Below, piece after piece: positions 1 to 7,248 of a stretch of DNA of 64,000 nucleotides. Below the pieces are notes generated by a model. That model made no database searches, was not told where the DNA came from, and saw nothing but the letters and a program-made list of their open reading frames with translations. Source of the stretch: Rhizobacter sp. Root404 (GTDB lineage: Bacteria > Pseudomonadota > Gammaproteobacteria > Burkholderiales > Burkholderiaceae_C); assembly GCF_001425865.1 (NCBI RefSeq), contig NZ_LMDS01000005.1:1364760-1428759 (forward strand), in the 5' to 3' direction. Made by a program: the position numbers and the translations under genes. Each line of letters begins with the position of its first letter. The first letter of the stretch is position 1.

Positions 1-342
1 ATCGACCGCGTGCGGCCCGAGATGACCGTCGCGCTGCAGGAGACCTTCGGCCCGGTCTCGCCGATCATCACGTTCGCGACCATCGACGAGGCGATCAGGA
101 TCTCCAACGGCACGGCCTACGGCCTGTCATCGGCCGTCTGCACCAACCGGCTCGACTACATTTCGCGCTTCGTCTCCGAACTGCAGGTCGGCACGGTCAA
201 CGTCCGTGAGGTGCCTGGCTACCGACTCGAGCTGACGCCGTTCGGCGGCATCAAGGACTCGGGCCTCGGGTACAAGGAAGGCGTGCAGGAAGCGATGAAG
301 AGCTTCACCAACACCAAGACCTATTCCCTGCCCTGGGTCTGA
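1..342 (+). CDS. phnY: Aldehyde dehydrogenase, C-terminal end; probable phosphonoacetaldehyde dehydrogenase
   Basis: Only the last 113 codons lie in the window; the frame is open from base 1, so the gene is truncated by the window edge. The visible part has the aldehyde dehydrogenase E-x-F-GP motif (ETFGPV) and the family's C-terminal PFGGIKDSGLG segment; the catalytic Cys is outside. The ending VPGYRLELTPFGGIKDSG followed by EAMKSF resembles phosphonoacetaldehyde dehydrogenases, which oxidise phosphonoacetaldehyde to phosphonoacetate. Three downstream genes belong to families that co-occur with phosphonate degradation, which supports this. A different NAD(P)-dependent aldehyde dehydrogenase cannot be excluded from the tail alone. 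Confidence 0.75.
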   Translation: MDRVRPEMTVALQETFGPVSPIITFATIDEAIRISNGTAYGLSSAVCTNRLDYISRFVSELQVGTVNVREVPGYRLELTPFGGIKDSGLGYKEGVQEAMKSFTNTKTYSLPWV

Positions 343-366
343 CCTCAGAAAGGCTTTCCCGACCCG

Positions 367-2046
367 ATGATCCATCTGCTGAACCTGCTGGCCGCGATCG
401 CCCTGCTCGTGTGGGGCACGAACATCGTGCGCACCGGCGTGATCCGGATCTTCGGCGAGAACCTGCGCCGGGTGCTGGCCAGCAGCCTGAGCAACCGCGC
501 CAAGTCGATGCTGGCCGGCCTGGCGGTCACCGGGCTGGTGCAGTCGAGCACGGCCACCGCGGTGATCATCTCGTCGTTCGTCGGCAGCGGGCTGGTCGGC
601 ATGGCCGCCGGCCTCGCGGTGATGCTCGGCGCGGAGATCGGCACCAGCCTGATGGCGGTGGTGTTCTCGTTCGACCTGTCGTGGCTGTCGCCACTGCTGA
701 TCTTCACCGGCGTGGTGCTGTTCATCTCGAACGAGAAGAGCACCTGGGGCCGCGCCGGGCAGGTAGCGATCGGCTTCGGCCTGATCACGCTCGCGCTGCA
801 GCTGATCGTCTCGGCCACGCAGCCGATGATCGCGTCGCCGGTGATCCGCGGCCTGATCGTCGGGCTGCCGAACGACGTGTTCCTCGACATCATCGTCGGC
901 GCGTTGCTGACGATGGCCTGCTACTCCAGCCTCGCGTTCGTGCTGCTGACGGCCACGCTGGCCGCGTCGGGCATCCTGCCGGTCACGGTCGCACTCGGCC
1001 TGGTGCTGGGCGCCAACATCGGCAGCGGCATCCTCGCGATGCTGACGAGCTCCGGCCCGCCGGTGCTGCGCCTGCGCCTGCCGCTCGGCAGCCTGCTGTT
1101 CAAGCTGACTGGCTGCGCCATCGCCATTCCGCTGCTGCCGCAGGTGCACGTGCTGCTGCAGGAATACGTCCCGAGCGTGCACGCGCAGGTGATCGCGTTC
1201 CACCTCGGCTTCAACGTGATCCGCGCGCTGCTGTTCATCGGCCTGACCGGCCCGATGGCGCGCTGGGTCGAGAAGCTGCTGCCTGCACCGCCGGCAGCGG
1301 CTGGCTCGACGCGCCCGCGCCACCTCGACCCGTCCGCGCTGCAGACGCCGTCGCTCGCGATCAGCTGCGCCGCGCGCGAGGCGTTGCACCAGGCCGATGT
1401 GGTCGAGACCATGATGCACGGCATCCTGCCGGTGCTGCGCGACAACGACCTCGTGCTGGCGGAGCAGCTGCGCAACATGGACGACACGGTCGACCAGCTC
1501 TACTCCGCGATCAAGTTCTACCTGACGCAGATCTCGCGCGAGGCGCTGTCCGAGGATGAAGGCCGGCGCTGGACCGACATCGTCTCGTTCACGATCAACA
1601 TGGAGCAGATCGGCGACATCATCGAGCGCGTGATCCAGGACATCGAGGACAAGAAGATCCGCAAGAACCGCCGCTTCTCCGATGCCGGCATGGCCGAGAT
1701 CGTCCACCTGCACGAGCGCCTGACCGCGAACCTGCGGCTGGGCATGAGCGTGTTCCTCGACGGCCACGTGCGCGACGCCAAAAAGCTGCTCGAGGAGAAG
1801 GCGCGCTTTCGCGATCTGGAACACGAATACGCCGCCAGCCACATCGCCCGGCTGCAGGACAACACGGCGCAGAGCATCGAGACCAGCTCGCTGCACATCG
1901 ACCTGATCAGCGACCTGAAGCGCATCAACTCGCACATCTGCTCGATCGCCTATCCGATCCTGGAATCGGCCGGCGCGCTGACCAAGACCCGCATCCGCAA
2001 TTCGCAGCACGGTGCGCTGAGCGGCCCAGAAACCCCCATCCGCTGA
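367..2046 (+). CDS. Na/Pi cotransporter family protein with C-terminal PhoU-like domain
   Basis: A 559-residue inner-membrane protein of the PNaS (NptA/YjbB) family. The hydrophobic N-terminal part (about residues 1-310) holds two Na/Pi-cotransporter repeats, one with QSST at 59-62 (GLVQSSTATAVI) and a second around GANIGSG near residue 216. About residues 335-535 form a charged, helical PhoU-like domain. The gene starts 24 bases after the dehydrogenase stop and 13 bases before the PhnZ-like gene, so it is probably co-transcribed. Bacterial members move phosphate with sodium, and YjbB is linked to phosphate export. Here the protein may handle phosphate released from phosphonates; the direction of transport is inference. 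Confidence 0.85.
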   Translation: MIHLLNLLAAIALLVWGTNIVRTGVIRIFGENLRRVLASSLSNRAKSMLAGLAVTGLVQSSTATAVIISSFVGSGLVGMAAGLAVMLGAEIGTSLMAVVFSFDLSWLSPLLIFTGVVLFISNEKSTWGRAGQVAIGFGLITLALQLIVSATQPMIASPVIRGLIVGLPNDVFLDIIVGALLTMACYSSLAFVLLTATLAASGILPVTVALGLVLGANIGSGILAMLTSSGPPVLRLRLPLGSLLFKLTGCAIAIPLLPQVHVLLQEYVPSVHAQVIAFHLGFNVIRALLFIGLTGPMARWVEKLLPAPPAAAGSTRPRHLDPSALQTPSLAISCAAREALHQADVVETMMHGILPVLRDNDLVLAEQLRNMDDTVDQLYSAIKFYLTQISREALSEDEGRRWTDIVSFTINMEQIGDIIERVIQDIEDKKIRKNRRFSDAGMAEIVHLHERLTANLRLGMSVFLDGHVRDAKKLLEEKARFRDLEHEYAASHIARLQDNTAQSIETSSLHIDLISDLKRINSHICSIAYPILESAGALTKTRIRNSQHGALSGPETPIR

Positions 2047-2059
2047 GCGCCACGACGCC

Positions 2060-2632
2060 ATGATCAGCCTCGACGACATCGCCCTGCTCTTCGCACGCCA
2101 CGGCGCCAGCCAGTACAGCGGCGAGCCGGTCACCCAGCTCGAGCATGCGCTGCAGACCGCGCACCTGGCCGAACAGTCCGGCGCCGACGATGCACTGGTC
2201 ACGGCCTGCCTGCTGCACGACCTGGGGCACCTGCTGAACGACCAGGGCGAGACGCCATCGCTGCGCGGCATCGACGACACGCACCAGTACTACGCGCTGC
2301 CGTTCCTGCGCGGGCTGTTCCCGGATGCCGTGCTCGACGCGATCAAGCTCCATGTCGACGCGAAGCGCTACCTGTGCCAGGCCAACCCGGGCTACTACGC
2401 GAAGCTGTCGGACGACTCGAAGCGCAGCCTCGCGCTGCAGGGTGGCGTGTTCGGCGCCGAGCAGGCCGCCGCGTTCGTCGAGCAGAGCGGCGCGCGCGAC
2501 GCGGTGATGCTGCGGCAGTGGGACGACCTGGCGAAGCAGGCCGATCTGGTCACGTCGCCACTCGCGCATTTCCTCGAACGCGCGGCGCGGTGCGCGCTGG
2601 CGCCGGCCCACGCCGACGCATCCCACGCCTGA
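2060..2632 (+). CDS. phnZ: PhnZ-type HD-domain mixed-valent diiron oxygenase (phosphonate degradation)
   Basis: A 190-residue HD-domain protein matching the phosphonate-degradation-associated HD family. PhnZ cleaves (R)-1-hydroxy-2-aminoethylphosphonate to glycine and phosphate using a diiron centre. Candidate iron ligands appear at the expected spacing: H29, H53-D54 (LLHDLGH), H75, H98 and D155 in WDD. Y19 and E22 have the same three-residue spacing as the Tyr/Glu pair that gates substrate binding in PhnZ, and K102 lies four residues after H98. The PhnZ numbering is recalled, not aligned. The gene overlaps the EamA gene (TGATG). The PhnY*/TmpA-type 2-oxoglutarate hydroxylase that makes the substrate is not in the window. 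Confidence 0.85.
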   Translation: MISLDDIALLFARHGASQYSGEPVTQLEHALQTAHLAEQSGADDALVTACLLHDLGHLLNDQGETPSLRGIDDTHQYYALPFLRGLFPDAVLDAIKLHVDAKRYLCQANPGYYAKLSDDSKRSLALQGGVFGAEQAAAFVEQSGARDAVMLRQWDDLAKQADLVTSPLAHFLERAARCALAPAHADASHA

Positions 2633-3504
2633 TGGCCTTGACCTGGCCGATCGTCGCCGCCGTCCTGTGCGCGGCGCTGCTCCACGCCTCGTGGAACGCG
2701 TTGATCAAGTCCGGCAACGACAAGGCGCTGGACACCGCGCTGGTCCACTTCCTCGGCGCGCTGATCGCGCTGCCCTTCATGCTCTGGATCGGCCTGCCGC
2801 CGCGCAGCGCCTGGCCGTTCATCGCGGCGTCGCTGGTGATCCACATCGGCTACTACATCGCGCTGGTCGGCGCGTACCAGCACGGTGAGCTGGGCCTGAC
2901 CTACCCGATCATGCGCGGCTTCGCGCCGATGCTCGTCGCGCTGGCCAGCAGCGCATTCATCGGCGAGGCGCCATCGCTGGTGGCGTGGCTGGGCATCGTC
3001 GGCATCACGCTGGGCGTGGCGCTGGTCGGCCTCGCGCACCCGGGCGAAGCGCTGCACCACCGCAAGGCGCTGATGTTCGCGTTCGCGAACGCCGCGATCA
3101 TCGCGACCTACACCGTGGTCGACGGCCGCGGCGTGCGCGAGAGCGTCGCCGACGACCACGGTGCCATCCGCTACGTGTTGACGCTGTTCGTGCTCGACGG
3201 CATCGCGTATCCGCTGCTGGTCTGGCTGCGGCGCAGCGCGCAGGGCCGGCGCGAGATCGTCACCTACGCGCGCCAGCGCTGGCCGGTCGCGGCGCTCGGC
3301 GGCAGCGCGTCGATCGGCGCCTACGGCATCGCGCTGTGGGCGATGACGCGCGCGCCGGTCGCCTCGGTCGCGGCACTGCGCGAGACCTCGGTGCTGTTCG
3401 CCGCGCTTATCGGCACCGTGTGGCTGAAGGAGCGCTTCGGCCTGCAACGCGCCATCGGCACCGGCGTGATCGTGGCCGGCGTGATGGCGCTTCGCTTCGG
3501 ATAG
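2632..3504 (+). CDS. EamA/DMT-family permease associated with phosphonate utilisation
   Basis: A 290-residue, strongly hydrophobic protein with about ten membrane segments in two EamA halves (about 5-135 and 150-290). The second half ends LIGTVWLKERFG followed by a final helix, as in drug/metabolite transporters. The start is the ATG overlapping the PhnZ stop (TGATG); the frame is open further upstream, but that part is out of frame with PhnZ and is not coding. The family resembles the putative membrane protein described with phosphonate-utilisation operons, so it may import or export a phosphonate-pathway compound. The substrate is unknown. Confidence 0.8.
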   Translation: MALTWPIVAAVLCAALLHASWNALIKSGNDKALDTALVHFLGALIALPFMLWIGLPPRSAWPFIAASLVIHIGYYIALVGAYQHGELGLTYPIMRGFAPMLVALASSAFIGEAPSLVAWLGIVGITLGVALVGLAHPGEALHHRKALMFAFANAAIIATYTVVDGRGVRESVADDHGAIRYVLTLFVLDGIAYPLLVWLRRSAQGRREIVTYARQRWPVAALGGSASIGAYGIALWAMTRAPVASVAALRETSVLFAALIGTVWLKERFGLQRAIGTGVIVAGVMALRFG

Positions 3505-3513
3505 GAGTTCGAC

Positions 3514-5925
3514 ATGACCCTGCCCTCCCACGCCCGCATCGTCGTCGTCGGCGGCGGCATCGCCGGCTGCTCGACGGCCTACCACCTGAGCCTGATGGGC
3601 GAGCGCGACGTGTTGCTGCTCGAACAGGGCAAGCTGACCTGCGGCACCACCTGGCACGCCGCCGGGCTGGTCGGGCAGATGCGCCCCAACCGCAACATGA
3701 CGCAGATGAGCAAGTACGGCATCGAGCTCTATTCGACGCTCGAGGCCGAGACCGGCCTCGCGACCGGCTGGAAGCAGTGCGGCAGCGTCAACGTGGCCGC
3801 GACGCCGGAGCGGATGAAGGTGCTGCGCAAGCAGGCAGCGCTGGCGCGCAGCTTCGGCGTCGAGGTCGAGGTGATCGACGCGCAGCGTGCCGGCGAGCTC
3901 TACCCCTTGCTGCGCACCGACGACCTCGAAGGCGGGTTGTGGATTCCCGGCGACGGCAAGGCGAACCCGGCGGACCTGACGATGTCGCTCGCCAAGGGCG
4001 CGCGCAACCGCGGCGTGAAGATCGTCGAGGACATCGAGGTGACCGGCGTGCTGACCGAGAACGGCCGCGTCGCCGGCGTGCGCACGACCCAGGGCGATGT
4101 TCGCTGCGAGGTCCTGGTGAACTGCGCCGGCCAGTGGGCACGCCAGTTCGGCCGCCTGGCCGGCGTCAACGTGCCGCTCTACTCGGCCGAGCACTTCTAC
4201 ATCGTCACCGACCGGATCGACGGCGTGCACCCGATGCTGCCGGTAATGCGCGACCCGGATGGGTTCATCTACTACAAGGAAGAGGTGGGCGGGCTCGTGA
4301 TGGGCGGCTTCGAGCCGCAGGCCAAGCCGTGGCGGATGGACCCGATCCCGAGCACCTTCCAGTTCCAGCTGCTCGGCGAGGACTGGGACCAGTTCGAGAT
4401 CCTGATGACGAACGCGATCCATCGCACGCCATGCCTCGAGACCGCGAAGGTCAAGATGCTGCTGAACGGCCCCGAGAGCTTCACGCCCGACGGCAACTTC
4501 ATCCTCGGCGAGGCGCCGGAGCTGCGCAACTACTTCGTCGCGGCCGGCTTCAACTCCGCGGGCATCGCGAACTCCGGCGGCGCGGGCCGGCTGATCGCCG
4601 AATGGATCGTCGACGGCGAAGCGCCGAGCGACCTGTGGGACGTGGACATCCGCCGCTTCGGCCCGTTCATGGCCAACCGGAAAGCGCTGGCCGAACGCAC
4701 CGGCGAAACGCTGGGCCTGCACTACGCGATGCGCTGGCCGCGCCAGGAGCTCGAGACCGCGCGCCCGCTGCGCACCTCGCCGCTCTACGACCTGCTGGCC
4801 GACAAGGGTGCGGTCTTCGGCAGCAAGAACGGCTGGGAGCGCGCCAACTACTTCAAGCCCGCCGGCGCCCACCCCGCCGAGCCCGGGCTCGGCCGCCCGC
4901 AGTGGCTCGACTGGGTGATCGACGAGCAGCGCGCGACGCGCGAGGCGGTGGCGCTGTACGACCAGACCTCGTTCTCCAAGCTGCTGCTGCAGGGCCGCGA
5001 TGCGCTCGCCGTGCTGCAGCGCCTGTGCGCGAACGAGATCGACGTGCCGGTCGACAGGATGGTCTACACCGCGCTGCTGAACGAGCGCGGCGGCTTCGAG
5101 AGCGACCTGACCGTGATCCGCACCGGGGCCGACCGTTTCATGATCGTCACCGGCTCGGCGCAGACCACGCGCGACCAGGACTGGATCAATCGCCACATCG
5201 GCCCGACCGAGCACGCGATGCTGACCGACGTCAGCGCGATGGTCGCGGTGCTGTCGGTGATGGGCCCGAAGGCCCGCGAGTTGCTGGCGCGGGTGTCGCC
5301 GGACGACCTCTCGGCCGAGGCGCTGAAGTTCTCGCAGAGCCGCGAGATCGATGTCGGCTTCGCCCGCGTGCGCGCGGCGCGCATGAGCTACGTCGGTGGT
5401 CCGGGCTTCGAGCTCTACGTGCCGATCGAGATGGCGCGCCACGTGTACCTCGCGCTGCACGAGGCGGGCGACGACCTGGGCCTGCGCGACGCCGGCTACT
5501 ACGCGCTCGACGCGCTGCGCATCGAGGCGGGCCGCCGCGCCTGGGGCGCCGAACTGGGGCCCGACGAGACGCCGTTCGAGGCCGGGCTGACCTTCGCGGT
5601 CAGGCTCGACAAGCCCACGGAGTTCGTGGGACGCAAGGCGTTGCTGAAGGCGCAGGGCCAGCCGCTTCGCAAGAAGCTCGTGACCCTCGTTCTCGACTCG
5701 GCGGCTCACTACGCCTGGGGCGGCGAGCCGCTCCTGATCGATGGGCTGCCAGTCGGCGAACTGTCGTCGGTCGGCTGGAGCCCGAAGGCGAACGCCTGCG
5801 TCGCGCTGGGCTACGTGCGTGGCGAGGCAGCTCGGCGCCCGCACGCCGGCACGCGCGCGCAGGTCGATCTGTGGGGCGAAGCGATCGGTGCGACGGCCTG
5901 GGACACCTGGCCGCCGCGCGCGTGA
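3514..5925 (+). CDS. FAD-dependent dimethylglycine/sarcosine dehydrogenase-like protein with GcvT domain
   Basis: An 803-residue flavoprotein. The N-terminal DAO-type oxidoreductase domain (about 8-370) has the dinucleotide motif IVVVGGGIAGCSTAYHL and TTWHAAG, whose H48 matches the His that carries covalent FAD in dimethylglycine dehydrogenase. An FAO_M linker (about 375-430) and GcvT plus GcvT C-terminal aminomethyltransferase domains (about 430-800) follow. Such enzymes oxidatively demethylate N-methylglycines and pass the one-carbon unit to tetrahydrofolate. An AGGAG ribosome site precedes the ATG, nine bases after the EamA gene. Position in the phosphonate block suggests use of (methyl)glycines, but the real substrate is not shown by the sequence. 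Confidence 0.8.
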   Translation: MTLPSHARIVVVGGGIAGCSTAYHLSLMGERDVLLLEQGKLTCGTTWHAAGLVGQMRPNRNMTQMSKYGIELYSTLEAETGLATGWKQCGSVNVAATPERMKVLRKQAALARSFGVEVEVIDAQRAGELYPLLRTDDLEGGLWIPGDGKANPADLTMSLAKGARNRGVKIVEDIEVTGVLTENGRVAGVRTTQGDVRCEVLVNCAGQWARQFGRLAGVNVPLYSAEHFYIVTDRIDGVHPMLPVMRDPDGFIYYKEEVGGLVMGGFEPQAKPWRMDPIPSTFQFQLLGEDWDQFEILMTNAIHRTPCLETAKVKMLLNGPESFTPDGNFILGEAPELRNYFVAAGFNSAGIANSGGAGRLIAEWIVDGEAPSDLWDVDIRRFGPFMANRKALAERTGETLGLHYAMRWPRQELETARPLRTSPLYDLLADKGAVFGSKNGWERANYFKPAGAHPAEPGLGRPQWLDWVIDEQRATREAVALYDQTSFSKLLLQGRDALAVLQRLCANEIDVPVDRMVYTALLNERGGFESDLTVIRTGADRFMIVTGSAQTTRDQDWINRHIGPTEHAMLTDVSAMVAVLSVMGPKARELLARVSPDDLSAEALKFSQSREIDVGFARVRAARMSYVGGPGFELYVPIEMARHVYLALHEAGDDLGLRDAGYYALDALRIEAGRRAWGAELGPDETPFEAGLTFAVRLDKPTEFVGRKALLKAQGQPLRKKLVTLVLDSAAHYAWGGEPLLIDGLPVGELSSVGWSPKANACVALGYVRGEAARRPHAGTRAQVDLWGEAIGATAWDTWPPRA

Positions 5926-5934
5926 TCGCCGCCG

Positions 5935-6291
5935 TCAGTTGCGATTCGGGTTGTTCGGCCGGCGGTCGTAGCGGTTCGGCACGCCATCGCCATCACGGTC
6001 CCAGCCGCCGCGGCGCATCTGCCAGCGCTCGCCGCGCTGCACCCACTCGGGGCGGTGATAGACATAGCCCGGACGCTCGCGCATCCAGCTGCCGGCGACC
6101 CACACGTGGCGGCGCCCGTTCCAGTTCCAGTACCCCGGCGACCAGACGAAGCCGGGCCGCGCCGCCGGCACGACTTCGGTGCGCAATGGCGGCGGCGACA
6201 CCCTGACAAGGACGTCGGCCTGGGCCGGCAGCGCCGAGACGCCGAGCAGTGCCGCGAGCGCGGCGGCATAGACAGTGGTCTTGATGTTCAT
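5935..6291 (-). CDS. Small secreted WXXGXW-repeat protein
   Basis: A 118-residue protein with a Sec signal peptide (Lys near the N-terminus, hydrophobic core, cleavage after PAQA at about residue 25). The mature part has WSPGYW and WVAGSW, the two copies typical of WXXGXW-repeat (YXWGXW-like) proteins, then a Tyr/Trp/Arg-rich stretch. Near the C-terminus is WDRDGDGVPNRYDRR, a short Asp-rich loop like the calcium loops of EF-hand or thrombospondin type 3 repeats. It is probably periplasmic or surface-exposed; no function is established for this family. It is convergent with the flavoprotein gene, with a 9-base gap. Confidence 0.75.
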   Translation of the reverse strand: MNIKTTVYAAALAALLGVSALPAQADVLVRVSPPPLRTEVVPAARPGFVWSPGYWNWNGRRHVWVAGSWMRERPGYVYHRPEWVQRGERWQMRRGGWDRDGDGVPNRYDRRPNNPNRN

Positions 6292-6441
6292 GGTGCAGCT
6301 CCTTGAAGCACGGGACTGAAGTCTCGACGCGGCCCGGGCGCCTTCTCGTCGGCAAACCGGAGAGCGTCATGTCAGTCAACGTGCCAGACCGCCGCGCGAT
6401 GGCGCTGGCGCCTGCGAAGCTTTGCAAAGTTGCCCCGGACG

Positions 6442-7248
6442 CTACAGGCAGCGCTGCAGTTCGAGCCAGCGCATCAGCAGCGCCGCTGCCTCGACGGTGA
6501 AGGCGTTGGACGTCAGGCGCGCGATCAGCTCGGCGATCTTCAGGCACTCGAAGCGCGCGACTTCGCCATCGCGGTTCTCGGGCACCACGCCATGCGGAAC
6601 GACGGCGTCGAACAGTTCGATGTGCTCGACCATGTAGCCATCGGAGACCGGGCGGCGCACGGTCAAGCGGCCGCGTGGCTGCAAATGCTGCAAGGCGGCG
6701 ATGCGCAAGCCGGCTTCTTCCCAGGTCTCGCGTTCGAGCGTCGTCGCGTCGGACTCGCCGGCCGCCTGCAGGCCGCCCATCAGCGTGTCCCACTGGCCCG
6801 GATCGGTGGCCTTGTCGAGCGCGCGCTGCTGCACCCAGACGCCGCCGTCGGGCGTTTGCCCGACCAGGTGCACCGCGTGGGTGGTGATGCCCAGCGGGCG
6901 CACGGCCGCGCGTTCGATGCGGGCACGCGGCATGTCGTGCTGATCGGTCACGGTCAACAGCTCGTCGCGCCAGCCGTTGACCACGCGTTCGGCATGCAGC
7001 CAGGCCGCGATGCGGGCCAGCGCGGCATCGGCGGACGCGGCGTCGCCGGCGGCGATGCACACGCCCGCCTCGGACGCGCGGACGGGCAGCCCGGCGGCCA
7101 CCAGGCGTTGCGCGAGCGCCGGCTCGATCGAGCCAATGCACTCGCCCGGCACGCCCAGCCAGAGCGGAGCGCGGGCCCGTACGGGCGGCGCGTCGACGCG
7201 GGCGCGCAGGCGGCGCCAGAATTCGTCGGCGGCGCCGTCGCGTGTCAT
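6442..7248 (-). CDS. Nudix hydrolase with N-terminal DUF4743
   Basis: A 268-residue protein. The N-terminal half (about 1-120) resembles DUF4743, found ahead of Nudix domains in thiamine-pyrophosphokinase-like Nudix proteins. The Nudix box follows: GGLQAAGES, then LERETWEEAGLRI, giving the RExWEEAG core. The substrate is unknown. The start is the ATG at 7248 that overlaps the ligA stop (ATGA), so it is translationally coupled to ligA. The frame is open upstream but only as a shadow of ligA. Confidence 0.8.
   Translation of the reverse strand: MTRDGAADEFWRRLRARVDAPPVRARAPLWLGVPGECIGSIEPALAQRLVAAGLPVRASEAGVCIAAGDAASADAALARIAAWLHAERVVNGWRDELLTVTDQHDMPRARIERAAVRPLGITTHAVHLVGQTPDGGVWVQQRALDKATDPGQWDTLMGGLQAAGESDATTLERETWEEAGLRIAALQHLQPRGRLTVRRPVSDGYMVEHIELFDAVVPHGVVPENRDGEVARFECLKIAELIARLTSNAFTVEAAALLMRWLELQRCL

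Noticed and set aside
127..2280. 717-codon open frame on the minus strand
   Set aside because: It is a shadow of the Na/Pi transporter and PhnZ genes; its composition (Arg, Asp, Val, Gln, His-rich) is typical of antisense frames in GC-rich DNA and it has no domain.
2395..5844. 1149-codon open frame on the minus strand
   Set aside because: Antisense shadow of EamA and the flavoprotein; low-complexity composition, no motif, and the plus-strand genes have clear families.
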